From assembly GCF_001524445.2 (NCBI RefSeq), contig NZ_CP013419.1, positions 1 to 64,000 on the forward strand: a stretch of 64,000 nt of DNA, read 5' to 3'. Under the pieces are notes generated by a model. The model worked only from the letters and a program-made list of their open reading frames with translations, had not been told where the DNA came from and did not search any database. Numbering within the stretch: position 1 is the stretch's first letter; every line of letters begins with the position of its first letter. Position numbers and translations under genes: made by a program. Below, piece after piece: positions 8,802-16,513 of the stretch. Source of the stretch: Burkholderia savannae. GTDB taxonomy: Bacteria > Pseudomonadota > Gammaproteobacteria > Burkholderiales > Burkholderiaceae.

Positions 8802-9000
8802 TCCGGTGGAAAATCCCTTGTCCGACGAAGGCCACGCCCAACAGCACGGTCGACTTGTGCGGGATGGCCGAAGACACGGCAGGGACGACCTGACGTGACT
8901 AGCACCTTGCCGAACTATGTTCTGGCCAGCAGCCCGAGCACGGGCAGCGGCTGATTGTCGACCCAGTCGGGGTAGGCTGCGTTGATCTGAGGGAGGATGT
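8802..9000 (-). pseudogene. Degenerate duplicate of the 121-residue membrane protein gene at 9121-9486
   Basis: About 150 bases match the 3' half of the intact gene, including segments encoding I-P-x-K-S-T-V-L-L-G-V-A-F-V-G and Y-P-D-W-V, but with frame breaks, a deletion of the central membrane segment and no start. The matching terminator copy lies further left at 8062, on the other side of the small lipoprotein gene. Confidence 0.65.
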
Positions 9001-9077
9001 CACTCCATCCTACCGACGCGGCAGCAATGCCAAGTTCGCGCAGGCGACTGCCTACTATCTTGGTAATGGCGGGCGGC

Positions 9078-9108
9078 AAAAAAAAAATCCCGCCACTGGG
9101 CGGGATTC
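9078..9108 (-). terminator. Rho-independent terminator (second copy)
   Basis: The same GC-rich 9-bp stem with C-A-G-T loop as at 8062-8089, here followed on the minus strand by ten T. It lies 13 bases beyond the stop of the 121-residue protein and ends the operon that starts with the coiled-coil gene at 15158. Confidence 0.88.
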
Positions 9109-9120
9109 AAGGTCTGGCGG

Positions 9121-9486
9121 TCATCGCGCGCGTCGTCGCTTCCAGTGAAATGCCCGCAATCCGACGAAAGCCACGCCGAGCAGCACGGTCGACTTGTATG
9201 GGATCGCAGAAGACACGGCAGGGACGACTTGAGCACCGACGTACATGCACGTGAGTGCGACCAGAACCTTGCCGAACCACGGCTTGGCCAGCATTACAAG
9301 CACAGGCGGCGGTTGGCTGCCGACCCAGTCGGGGTACGCGCCGTTGATCCGCTCGAGCTCGAATGCCTCACCATGCTTCCCACGTTCGGACTGATAGAAC
9401 CGTTCGTACCGCTCGAATCGACCGTCGCCACGGCCGTCGAGCCACGCGGCGTTGCTTTCGGTGACGAGGTAGGCGAGGTCGTCCAT
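9121..9486 (-). CDS. Small membrane protein of unknown function
   Basis: A 121-residue protein, last gene of a minus-strand operon. The ATG at 9486 lies seven bases after the stop of the preceding gene and gives an N-terminus M-D-D-L-A-Y-L-V. The first 60 residues are soluble and charged. Two hydrophobic segments follow, around V-L-V-A-L-T-C-M-Y-V-G and K-S-T-V-L-L-G-V-A-F-V-G, and the protein ends in a basic tail (K-R-R-R-A-R), consistent with a two-span inner-membrane protein. A decayed copy lies next to it. No family recognised. Confidence 0.65.
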   Translation of the reverse strand: MDDLAYLVTESNAAWLDGRGDGRFERYERFYQSERGKHGEAFELERINGAYPDWVGSQPPPVLVMLAKPWFGKVLVALTCMYVGAQVVPAVSSAIPYKSTVLLGVAFVGLRAFHWKRRRAR

Positions 9487-9493
9487 GCGGCAC

Positions 9494-9691
9494 CTAGTGA
9501 ACGTAGACCGCCGCCCAAGGCAGCGCGGCTCGGACGTCGACGATGACGTACCCATCGGCCTCAGAGTAGTACTGCTCAGTCTCGGCGTCGTACCACGCAA
9601 ACTGCGGTCGGCAATCGCCGTTAATTACGATCAGGCTCGCCGGCAGGTCGGGCACCGCACCGGTGGCCGGACGTTCGCTACTATGCTTCAT
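9494..9691 (-). CDS. Small conserved-looking protein, translationally coupled to the FlhC-like gene
   Basis: A 65-residue protein. Its ATG lies inside the end of the FlhC-like gene (11-base overlap) and its stop is seven bases before the next gene, so it is an operon member. The sequence is acidic in the middle (W-Y-D-A-E-T-E-Q-Y-Y-S-E-A-D-G) and ends V-Y-V-H. No signal or membrane segment and no family recognised. Confidence 0.6.
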   Translation of the reverse strand: MKHSSERPATGAVPDLPASLIVINGDCRPQFAWYDAETEQYYSEADGYVIVDVRAALPWAAVYVH

Positions 9692-10880
9692 TGCGTGCCC
9701 TCGCTTTGCCGCCGCGCCGTTTCGCGCCGAGCTGCCCCGTGCAGGCCGGGCAATCGAAGCTCTGGTGCATCTCGATTTTCGCGTCGTTGTTACTCACGAT
9801 GTATTCGGTCCGGCAGGTCCGACACGGCGCGATCGTGAGTCGGTTGTCTGCGGCCATCGCTCGAGTCAGGTTACAGCCGCGGTCGACGGAGATCGCGTGC
9901 TTGCCGCCGAAGATCTGCTGGTAGACGTCGTTGGTCGCGATCAGGGCTTGCGGTGCGTTGGCGCCGGACGCTAGCGCGGCGCGGTAGAGCCACGTGAAGA
10001 TCGTGCCGTGGAGGCGATTGGTTGGCGTCTCGACGAACCACGTGAGCGAGTTCGGCGTGTTGCCGCACGGGGAGCTGGTGCCGTGCATCTCGACATACCG
10101 TTGCCGCATCGCATTCTGATTCAGGCGGAACAGGCTGGCGGCAGTCGACGCGCGACACCCGTAGGCCATCAGGGCGCACGCGTAGGTCTCATTCTTGTCT
10201 CGCGGCAGTCGAAGCTCGCTCCAACCGGCCTTGCCAGGCGCACTGTTCATTCGGATCGGCGAGGTCGCCATGATCTGGTGAGCCACCATCTCGTCGGTCA
10301 GGTCGCTGGCGGTGAACTGATACCAGAACGTCGGCGTGTTGAAACGCCAGCGAAACAGGGGAAGTCCTTGCATCCGACCGAGCGCGATCCGCAGCTTGTA
10401 GGTGGGTACGGACGCGAGGTAGGTGGCTACCGCGGTCGTGATTCCGAGCAACGGAGCCGCAAGCACGCTGAGGTGGATCACACTTGTCACCAGATCGAGG
10501 AAGATCCGGTTGTGCTGTTCGACCGAGAATTTTGCGAGCGCGTCGAGCGGTGGCAGCTTCCGGAACAGTTGATCGACCGCGACTGTCGTCGGCGTTTCAT
10601 CGACGAAGCAGCGCCAGTCTTCAACCGTCTCGAGCGTCGGGGCGACCATCAAGAACGGCGTGCGCAGGAGATTCCGCAGCGAAGCCTCGTTATGCTTGAC
10701 GTGGTCGATTTCTTTGCGCTCGACGGCCAGAATGTCGTTGAAGGCGCCATCCATCTCAAGCAGCCACTTCATCTGGTCGACGAGGTCGAAGTTTGTCACC
10801 TGGATGCGCTCGGACAGCCAGTTTGGTACGTAAAGGCGCTCGATCGAACGGTAGGTCTCGCGCGAATTCTTCTTGTCCAT
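9681..10880 (-). CDS. Large FlhC-like transcriptional regulator
   Basis: A 399-residue protein whose C-terminal half, about residues 215-390, resembles the flagellar activator FlhC. It shows G-C-R-A-S-T-A-A-S-L-F-R-L and S-L-T-W-F-V-E-T, a helical middle, then P-C-R-T-C and D-C-P-A-C, which match the four zinc-binding Cys of FlhC. FlhC itself is about 190 residues and lacks the 200-residue N-terminal part seen here. No flhD partner is present. Related regulators are known on conjugative elements, where FlhDC-like activators switch on transfer (SetCD of SXT). IS66 copy 1 sits 20 bases upstream and separates this gene from the coiled-coil gene and any promoter before it. Confidence 0.75.
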   Translation of the reverse strand: MDKKNSRETYRSIERLYVPNWLSERIQVTNFDLVDQMKWLLEMDGAFNDILAVERKEIDHVKHNEASLRNLLRTPFLMVAPTLETVEDWRCFVDETPTTVAVDQLFRKLPPLDALAKFSVEQHNRIFLDLVTSVIHLSVLAAPLLGITTAVATYLASVPTYKLRIALGRMQGLPLFRWRFNTPTFWYQFTASDLTDEMVAHQIMATSPIRMNSAPGKAGWSELRLPRDKNETYACALMAYGCRASTAASLFRLNQNAMRQRYVEMHGTSSPCGNTPNSLTWFVETPTNRLHGTIFTWLYRAALASGANAPQALIATNDVYQQIFGGKHAISVDRGCNLTRAMAADNRLTIAPCRTCRTEYIVSNNDAKIEMHQSFDCPACTGQLGAKRRGGKARARNEA

Positions 10881-10891
10881 TTTTGTATCTC

Positions 10892-10899
10892 TCTTCTAC
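10892..10899. repeat. Target-site duplication of IS66 copy 1, left
   Basis: TCTTCTAC directly abuts the left end of the element and is repeated exactly at 13885-13892. Eight-base duplications are characteristic of IS66 insertions. Confidence 0.92.
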
Positions 10900-10984
10900 G
10901 TAAGCGCGAATTTAACCCCACCTAGAATCGAAAGCTGAACGAGCGCAGGCTTGCGTCCGCAACTACAACTTGCGGACGCAACCG

Positions 10985-11446
10985 ATGACACAGAACGAAG
11001 TTGATTTCCTGCCACTGCGGGTGACCGGCGTGACCGCGACGGGCAAGCGCAGGTTTGACGCCGAGGGTAAGCGCAAGCTGATTGAAGCCTGCCTGCAGCC
11101 GGGCGCGTCAATTGCCGGACTGGCGTTGAAGGCGGGTGTGAACGCGAACCAGCTGCATAAGTGGATTCAATTGCGCGAACGCGCGAATGCTGCTGTGACG
11201 GCGTGCGTCGAGCCCTTGCCATCGGCATTCGTGCCGGTCGTTCCGATCAACGAGGTGGCACCGGTGCGCACGAACCCCGAGCCGGTGAACGTACGGCGAA
11301 CGTCACACAGGTACGAAGCGGCGAAGGCAATGACGCCGGCGCGACTATCAGCGCAGTTGCCCAACGGCGTAACGCTACAGCTCGAATGCGCCGCACACGA
11401 TGGCGCTCTCGTGAAGGCGATGATCGAAGCGTTGGGGGCACGCTGA
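10985..11446 (+). CDS. tnpA: IS66 accessory protein TnpA
   Basis: A 153-residue transposase accessory protein with an N-terminal helix-turn-helix of the IS66 OrfA/IS3-like type (K-R-K-L-I-E-A-C...G-V-N-A-N-Q-L-H-K-W-I). The ATG at 10985 is preferred to an upstream TTG. The stop overlaps the tnpB start (T-G-A-T-G), so the two are coupled. The second copy has the same reading frame. Confidence 0.92.
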   Translation: MTQNEVDFLPLRVTGVTATGKRRFDAEGKRKLIEACLQPGASIAGLALKAGVNANQLHKWIQLRERANAAVTACVEPLPSAFVPVVPINEVAPVRTNPEPVNVRRTSHRYEAAKAMTPARLSAQLPNGVTLQLECAAHDGALVKAMIEALGAR

Positions 11447-11799
11447 TGTTCCGCTTCGACGCGGACCTGCAGATCTACCTGCACCGCGAGCCCATCGACT
11501 TCCGCGCCGGCATCAACAGCCTCGTCGCGCTGGTCGAGCAGTCGATGCTGCTCGATCCGCTTGCGCGAGCCGTCTTCGCGTTCCACAACCGCAAACGCGA
11601 TCGCGTGAAGCTTCTGCTGTATGACCGGGCCGGATTCTGGCTCCTATTGAAACGCCTCGAGGCCGACCGTTTCGTTTGGCCCCGCCGTCAGCAAGCCGTG
11701 ATCGAACTGACGGCCGAGCAGCTTCACCTGCTGCTCGACGGCGTCGATATCGACGCCGTGCGCCGCCACCCAGCGCGGCAGTACTGCCACACGAACTGA
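11446..11799 (+). CDS. tnpB: IS66 accessory protein TnpB (Orf2)
   Basis: A 117-residue IS66 Orf2-like protein. It shows the family hallmarks: D-F-R-A-G-I-N-S-L near residue 20, A-V-F-A-F-H-N-R-K-R-D-R-V-K-L-L and Y-D-R-A-G-F-W-L-L-L-K-R-L-E. It is needed for IS66 transposition together with TnpA and TnpC. Start codon overlaps the tnpA stop. Confidence 0.95.
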   Translation: MFRFDADLQIYLHREPIDFRAGINSLVALVEQSMLLDPLARAVFAFHNRKRDRVKLLLYDRAGFWLLLKRLEADRFVWPRRQQAVIELTAEQLHLLLDGVDIDAVRRHPARQYCHTN

Positions 11800-11898
11800 A
11801 GCAGGGTATCGCCGCTGTTGCCAGTAAACAACGGCGGCTTTAGCTGTTACAAATTCGCGTAAACCTATTTGGCTCTGCGTTTCGCTATCGTTGAGCGC

Positions 11899-13521
11899 AT
11901 GTCCCCTCCCAATCTCCCCCGACTTCCGCGCACCGCCAAGGCCTATATCCACAAGCTGGAGGAGCGGGTGGCGGCCGATGCTCAGGTCATTGCCGAGCGT
12001 GACGCCAGGATCGACGAATTGACCAAGCGCCTGGATGCGCTGGAAGAGCAATATCGTCTCGCGTTGGCCCGACAGTACGCGCCGAAGAGCGAGAAGCGCC
12101 GCGACCGCGTGTTCAACGAGGCCGAAGAGGCAGCCCACGCTGAGCCGGCCGAGGAGGACGACGGCGAGCCGCTGACGTTGCCCGATACCGGGTTGCCGGA
12201 ACCCGGCCAGCCTGAACCGCGCAAGCGTGGCCGCAAACCGCTGCCCGCGGACCTGCCGCGCGAGCGAATCGAGTACGACCTGCCCGAAGACCAGAAGATC
12301 TGCCCGTGCTGCAGCAAGGCAATGCATCGGATGGGCGAGGAAATCAGCGAACAGTTGCACATGCAGGTCAAGGTCTCGGTGCTGCAGCACGCGCGTTTCA
12401 AGTACGCGTGTCGGCACTGCGAGCGTCACGGCACGCACACACCGATCGTGGTCGCGCCGATGCCGGCGCAGCCCTTGCCGGGTAGTCACGCCAGTGCATC
12501 GATGATCGCCGCCGTCACGGCCGGCAAGTATGTCGACGGCACGCCGCTGTACCGGATGGAAGACGTGCTCGCACGCTCGAATATCGCAGTCAGCCGCGGT
12601 ACGCTGGCGAACTGGATCATCCGCCCCGCCGAGCTTCACTACACGCGCCTGTTCAAGGCGCTCAAGAAGATTCTGCTCAGCCAGTGGCTGATTCACGGCG
12701 ACGAGACCACCGTCCAGGTCCTGAAGGAGAACGGCCGAAACGCGCAGGACAAGTCATACATGTGGGTCTACCGAAGCGCGGAGGATAGCGAGCAGCCGGT
12801 GGTGCTGTTTGAGTACCAGCCGGGGCGTGGCCAGCAGTACCCGAAGGAGTTCCTCGGAGACTACGCGGGCACGCTGATGACGGACGGCTGGCCTGCGTGG
12901 CGGACGGTCAAATCGGCCACGCACCTCGGATGCCTTGCGCATGGACGCCGGATGTTCACGGATGCGCTCAAGGGGCAGAAGAACAAACCGAGCCCCCGCA
13001 TCACGAAGGCGCTCGAATTCTTCCAGGCGCTGTACCAGGTCGAGACGCTCGCCAAACAGACGTTGCCCGAAGGCGAGACGCTGGCCGATTACCGGTACCG
13101 CTTGCGCCAACAGCACAGCGTGCCGTTGCTAAACGCCTTCAAGAGTTGGCTCGACGAGCTCGCGCCGAAGGTTCTGCCCAAGAGCCTGCTAGGCGAGGCG
13201 ATCGGCTACTGTCTCCGGCAATGGCCTTACCTGAGTCGCTATGTGGACGATGGCCGGTTTGCAATAGACAACAACGTCATCGAACGCGACATCAGGCCGT
13301 TTGCCACGGCGAGAAAGTCGTGGCTCTTCAGCGATACGGTCGACGGCGCGAAAGCGAGCGCGATGGTCTACAGCCTGATGCTCACGTGTCGAGCCTGTGG
13401 CGTCGATCCCCATGCCTATCTGCTGCACGTGCTGACCGAATTGCCGCAGCGCGCACCGGATGCCGATATTGGCGACCTGCTACCGTTCAACTTCGCTCGA
13501 CAGCAAGCCGTTACCGGGTAA
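11899..13521 (+). CDS. tnpC: IS66 transposase TnpC
   Basis: The 540-residue DDE transposase of the element. An N-terminal coiled coil is followed by the zinc-finger segment (I-C-P-C-C-S-K-A-M-H) and the DDE core, with acidic residues in I-H-G-D-E-T-T and L-M-T-D-G-W-P-A-W, and the last catalytic Glu in N-N-V-I-E-R-D-I-R-P. The C-terminal IS66 tail follows. The ATG at 11899 was used rather than an upstream TTG. Its stop codon lies inside a G-T-T-A-C-C-G-G-G-T-A-A-C palindrome that may be an operator. Copy 2 differs by Gly to Ser near the end (D-I-G-D-L versus D-I-S-D-L). Confidence 0.96.
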   Translation: MSPPNLPRLPRTAKAYIHKLEERVAADAQVIAERDARIDELTKRLDALEEQYRLALARQYAPKSEKRRDRVFNEAEEAAHAEPAEEDDGEPLTLPDTGLPEPGQPEPRKRGRKPLPADLPRERIEYDLPEDQKICPCCSKAMHRMGEEISEQLHMQVKVSVLQHARFKYACRHCERHGTHTPIVVAPMPAQPLPGSHASASMIAAVTAGKYVDGTPLYRMEDVLARSNIAVSRGTLANWIIRPAELHYTRLFKALKKILLSQWLIHGDETTVQVLKENGRNAQDKSYMWVYRSAEDSEQPVVLFEYQPGRGQQYPKEFLGDYAGTLMTDGWPAWRTVKSATHLGCLAHGRRMFTDALKGQKNKPSPRITKALEFFQALYQVETLAKQTLPEGETLADYRYRLRQQHSVPLLNAFKSWLDELAPKVLPKSLLGEAIGYCLRQWPYLSRYVDDGRFAIDNNVIERDIRPFATARKSWLFSDTVDGAKASAMVYSLMLTCRACGVDPHAYLLHVLTELPQRAPDADIGDLLPFNFARQQAVTG

Positions 13522-13530
13522 CTCCGATCG

Positions 13531-13791
13531 CTACCGCGCTGGGCCGAAGTATTGGTCCCACTGTTCCGAATCGGGATCGAGTCGGCGCACAATCGCGTCG
13601 TCTGCCCGCGCGATCAACCGTTCCAGCATCTGGCGCTTCGTTACCGAGTAACGGCGAGCTAACCGCGTCAGAGCAAGATACGCTTCCGTGCTCACCCACA
13701 TATCCAGACGTCGATCACCGTTGCCGTCCTTGCCTGCCGTCTCGCGCCTTGCCCGATAAGCCGCCTGCCGCTGCGCCGTCGTTTGCGTCAT
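13531..13791 (-). CDS. Passenger ribbon-helix-helix-like protein of IS66 copy 1
   Basis: An 86-residue basic protein encoded antisense between tnpC and the right end of the IS. The N-terminus is basic (R-A-R-R-E-T-A), followed by R-L-D-M-W-V-S, a likely beta strand, then two helices with R-Y-S-V-T-K-R-Q-M-L-E-R-L-I, the ribbon-helix-helix layout. Two G-T-T-A-C-C-C-G-G-T-A-A-C palindromes lie just upstream, one is inside the gene and one covers the tnpC stop, so autoregulation and control of tnpC are plausible. Most IS66 elements lack such a gene. Copy 2 has Met for Val in D-M-W-V. Confidence 0.75.
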   Translation of the reverse strand: MTQTTAQRQAAYRARRETAGKDGNGDRRLDMWVSTEAYLALTRLARRYSVTKRQMLERLIARADDAIVRRLDPDSEQWDQYFGPAR

Positions 13792-13805
13792 CTCGCATCT
13801 CCTTC

Positions 13806-13847
13806 GTTACCCGGTAACTATCGATTCGAAACATGTTACCCGGTAAC
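13806..13847 (-). promoter_or_regulatory. Twin GTTACC-CGGTAAC operators upstream of the passenger gene
   Basis: Two copies of the 13-bp near-palindrome G-T-T-A-C-C-C-G-G-T-A-A-C at 13806-13818 and 13835-13847, 29 bases apart. Further versions lie at 13640-13652 (inside the gene) and 13510-13522 (over the tnpC stop). All four are conserved in IS66 copy 2. They are likely binding sites for the passenger repressor-like protein. Confidence 0.6.
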
Positions 13848-13884
13848 ACGTCACCTAACGACGTGTGGCGGATTTAGCGCTTAC

Positions 13885-13892
13885 TCTTCTAC
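13885..13892. repeat. Target-site duplication of IS66 copy 1, right
   Basis: TCTTCTAC, identical to 10892-10899. Confidence 0.92.
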
Positions 13893-13922
13893 TGCACAAC
13901 AACGTAGCGCGGCCCGCGCTAA

Positions 13923-15158
13923 TTAGGCCCGTGCGGCCGCCATCACCTCGCCATGGAATTTGCCGATCAGGTCGCTGAACGCCTGAAACAGCGGTTTGAA
14001 GCGGGTCGGGCTCCCGTCCGCGGTCGCGAGTAGCTGCGCGCTGTGGTAGTCCTGTACGAACGAGCTGAAGGTGTCAATCAGGCCACGGATTTTCTTCTCG
14101 AGCACTTCGCTTGCTTCGATGGACGCGCGGTGTTCCTGCGCGCGCGCCTCGAGCTCCGAAAGCTGTGCCTGAGCTTGTTCAAGCTGGGTGCTGGCGGCCT
14201 CGAACTCGGCAAGCTTCGCCGACATTGCTTCTTGCAGGGTCGTGTAGGAATCTGGCAGCGTCGGCACCGGAACTTCAGTCTTCAACGGGTTCGCTTTGAG
14301 CTTGACGATTTCGGCGGTGAGCTGCTCGACCTCGCGTTCCCTGTTCGCGAGCGTTTGCTGCAGCGTTGACACCTGCTTGCCGGACGAGGCGAGTGAGACT
14401 TGAGTTTCCTGCGCCTTTGCTTTCTCGCGCGCCTGTTCCTGCCGCACGTAATTGAGTTCGACCGAAAGGCGGTCGATCTCCTTTTGCGCGTCGTCCAGTC
14501 GTCCGACAGTGGCGGTCAATTGGGAGGTCGCCTCCTCAATGCTGTTGTCCTTTCCGGCGATCTGATCCTCAAGCGACGCGATGAGGCGTTTGACCTCGCT
14601 CTTGGTAAGGTCGGGGGCCTCGCGCTTCGCCTCGATCACCTTCTCGACAACTTCATCGCTGATGTGGTTGTGGACCAGCAGAGACATGTCGCTGATGGTC
14701 AACATTTCGACCGCGCCGATATTGTTCGAGAACTTGTTATAGCACCGGATGTACAGGCTGACCGACGACTTCGACTTCCTGAAGAGCTTGGTGAGAAAGG
14801 CGTAGACGAGCTCGGCGGCCTGGTTCCGGACTTTCCGGGTATCCCCCTGCGAACTGACGAAATGCCCGATCACGGAGGCATGGATATGCGCGAAGTTGCC
14901 GCCAATCCGCATGTGTTCCTGCAGGATTTTGCGGGTCGAGTGCGCGACTTCCTCGCTTTCGTGGATGATGATCCGAATGAGATTTTCGGGCAGATCGGCG
15001 AACATTTCGCGCGCGGTCGCACTGAGTTCGAGCTTGTCGGGGACATGCGCGAACGTTGCGGGCAGGTCGAGTTCTTCGCTGTCCGACGCGGAATTGTCGG
15101 GGACGGTGGGATCGAAGGTTTCGTCGTCTTCAGGTTTCTTCGACGGTTTCTTGGACAA
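13923..15158 (-). CDS. Coiled-coil protein, possible DNA-binding segregation or regulatory protein
   Basis: A 411-residue acidic protein starting at a TTG with a GGAGAG site upstream. Residues 1-60 are disordered. Residues 60-190 are helical, with a possible helix-turn-helix around K-S-K-S-S-V-S-L-Y-I-R-C-Y-N-K-F and I-S-D-M-S-L-L-V-H-N-H-I-S. Residues 190-370 form a long coiled coil rich in Glu, Gln and Ala. The layout recalls KfrA-like plasmid proteins or ParB-related factors, but no definite family was recognised. It was originally followed about 50 bases later by the FlhC-like gene; IS66 copy 1 now lies between them. A 29-bp palindrome lies upstream. Confidence 0.7.
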   Translation of the reverse strand: MSKKPSKKPEDDETFDPTVPDNSASDSEELDLPATFAHVPDKLELSATAREMFADLPENLIRIIIHESEEVAHSTRKILQEHMRIGGNFAHIHASVIGHFVSSQGDTRKVRNQAAELVYAFLTKLFRKSKSSVSLYIRCYNKFSNNIGAVEMLTISDMSLLVHNHISDEVVEKVIEAKREAPDLTKSEVKRLIASLEDQIAGKDNSIEEATSQLTATVGRLDDAQKEIDRLSVELNYVRQEQAREKAKAQETQVSLASSGKQVSTLQQTLANREREVEQLTAEIVKLKANPLKTEVPVPTLPDSYTTLQEAMSAKLAEFEAASTQLEQAQAQLSELEARAQEHRASIEASEVLEKKIRGLIDTFSSFVQDYHSAQLLATADGSPTRFKPLFQAFSDLIGKFHGEVMAAARA

Positions 15159-15339
15159 AGCACTCTCCAGTTAAGGGGCCGGCCTTCCCTGGCACGGGAT
15201 CGGCGGCTAGTGGGATCGGCCGGGACCCGGCCGACGGAAGCGAGACTTGGGGGTGTACACCAGCTTACGCGGCGCTTTTCAGCATCAGGGACCGAAAGCT
15301 GCACGAATCAATGCGTCTTTCGCGGTATGGCGCTCGCCG

Positions 15340-15368
15340 ACAAACTGAAACGAATTGTTTCAGTTTGT
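15340..15368. promoter_or_regulatory. 29-bp palindrome between divergent-context genes (operator candidate)
   Basis: Twelve-base perfect arms A-C-A-A-A-C-T-G-A-A-A-C separated by five bases. It lies about 180 bases upstream of the coiled-coil gene and just beyond the stop of the NERD gene. Its A/T-rich context fits a repressor site controlling the coiled-coil/FlhC-like operon. Confidence 0.5.
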
Positions 15369-15388
15369 TAATAAATGTAAGGCGATGG

Positions 15389-16090
15389 TCAGTTGTTTAC
15401 GGATGAATTTCGGGCAACTTTATGGCGGTGGGCAGTAAGAGCCGATCCGGTCGGGTCGTCCACGCTCAATCGGCGCACAACGTCCCACGCTGCCGAGACA
15501 CTGATGTCGGGATTCCCAGATTTCGCATGACGGTTCCGTTGGGTGCGAAGCCAGTAGCCCAGATCGCGAAGGGTGATAAGGGCGAGCGGTAGATCCGGGG
15601 ACAGCGTGCAGTCGTCGTGCGCGAAGACGCCGAGGCCTTGCACATTCCAAGTGGCCGGCAGCGTGCCGCGCAGGAAGGCGACCTTTGCTCGGTTCTGGCT
15701 GATCGGTGAACGCCGCTCCTCCGGCTTGCCGCCGGCGAGGTGGCACAAGACTAGATCCGCGGTACGGCCGGGCCGGATCGAGCCGGCCCAGTTCTTGGTC
15801 TCGATCAAGAAGATGCCAAACGGCGTGACGACGAGATGGTCGACTTCGGCGGTCGGAAACTCGGTCCCCGGCGCGTGCAGCAACAGAAGCGCGGTGGGGT
15901 GGACATAGAAGTCGCTGCCGCAGAGCTGAGACAAGACACGGCGCAGTTCGACGAGTACGCGCGCCTCGCCGGCGTCGCCGGACGCTTGGCTCCGCGTCAC
16001 AGGGGGAAAGGAAGGGCGACGCGGATGCGATTTTGCATACTGCTTGATCAGTGCCCAGGCACCGGCGAGAAGAATGACCGTCCAGACCAT
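15389..16090 (-). CDS. NERD-domain protein with N-terminal membrane anchor
   Basis: A 233-residue protein with one N-terminal hydrophobic helix (V-W-T-V-I-L-L-A-G-A-W-A-L). The NERD (nuclease-related) domain follows from about residue 37: G-E-A-R-V-L-V-E-L near its start, then T-A-E-V-D-H-L-V-V-T and F-L-I-E-T-K-N-W, which contain the acidic and Lys residues of the nuclease-like core. The family is linked to DNA processing, but function is mostly unproven. It is a single gene with its own TTGACT-N17-TGG motif upstream at 16123-16156. Confidence 0.85.
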   Translation of the reverse strand: MVWTVILLAGAWALIKQYAKSHPRRPSFPPVTRSQASGDAGEARVLVELRRVLSQLCGSDFYVHPTALLLLHAPGTEFPTAEVDHLVVTPFGIFLIETKNWAGSIRPGRTADLVLCHLAGGKPEERRSPISQNRAKVAFLRGTLPATWNVQGLGVFAHDDCTLSPDLPLALITLRDLGYWLRTQRNRHAKSGNPDISVSAAWDVVRRLSVDDPTGSALTAHRHKVARNSSVNN

Positions 16091-16122
16091 GTGGATGCGC
16101 CTCGTTTGTTGAAGTGACGCGT

Positions 16123-16156
16123 CCAGTTTGTCTCCGATTTTTGGAAGTCAAGTTCC
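16123..16156 (-). promoter_or_regulatory. Shared GGAACTTGACT-N17-AACTGG motif (site 2 of 4)
   Basis: On the minus strand G-G-A-A-C-T-T-G-A-C-T is followed after 17 bases by A-A-C-T-G-G, about 32 bases before the NERD start. Spacing and both boxes match the sites at 7931, 27114 and 41528. Confidence 0.55.
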
Positions 16157-16513
16157 GGAGAAAGCTATACGATTTTCTGGAGCATTCTGGGTTTAGCCCC
16201 ACAACCGGTTGTGTCGGGACGACGCGGCCAAAGCTGTACGCGATTGGCGAGCATTCGGCGCGGGCCTTCCGTCGGCGCGGCTTACCCTACCTCTATCACG
16301 CGTTCCTGACGCATCGACCTTCCTGAGTCAACCGGCTCTGCCATTTCGCGGCCTGTCCGCGCCTTCCCTTCGATCGGCCCTGAGCTGTTTCGTGCGCTGA
16401 CCATTCGGTCGCGGACGAAAGTGCTTCGCGCCGATTTCCTTGCTCACTCTGAGCATCGAAACCACCGGGCGTTGTCCGGACATTCCCTTGTTCGATTTTC
16501 TCTGGAGAGAAAC
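16157..16513. other. Intergenic stretch without a supported gene
   Basis: This stretch separates the minus-strand NERD promoter motif from the plus-strand small membrane protein gene. Short open frames exist but none has a ribosome site and coding character. It presumably holds the promoter for the gene at 16514. Confidence 0.5.

Larger units (their letters stand above)
10900..13884 (+). mobile_element. IS66-family insertion sequence, copy 1 (2985 bp)
   Basis: Complete element. It begins G-T-A-A-G-C-G-C and ends G-C-G-C-T-T-A-C, the usual IS66 terminal inverted repeat, and is flanked by the 8-bp duplication TCTTCTAC. It carries tnpA, tnpB and tnpC on the plus strand plus an antisense ribbon-helix-helix-like passenger gene near the right end. 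An almost identical inverted copy lies at 37191-40175; I noticed only three base differences. It was inserted into the roughly 50-base gap between the coiled-coil gene and the FlhC-like gene. Confidence 0.96.

Noticed and set aside
10008..10925. 305-residue plus-strand frame opposite the FlhC-like gene
   Set aside because: Antisense shadow; the minus-strand frame has the FlhC signature and zinc Cys pairs.
14400..15371. 323-residue plus-strand frame opposite the coiled-coil gene
   Set aside because: Antisense shadow of a heptad-rich protein; no start signal.
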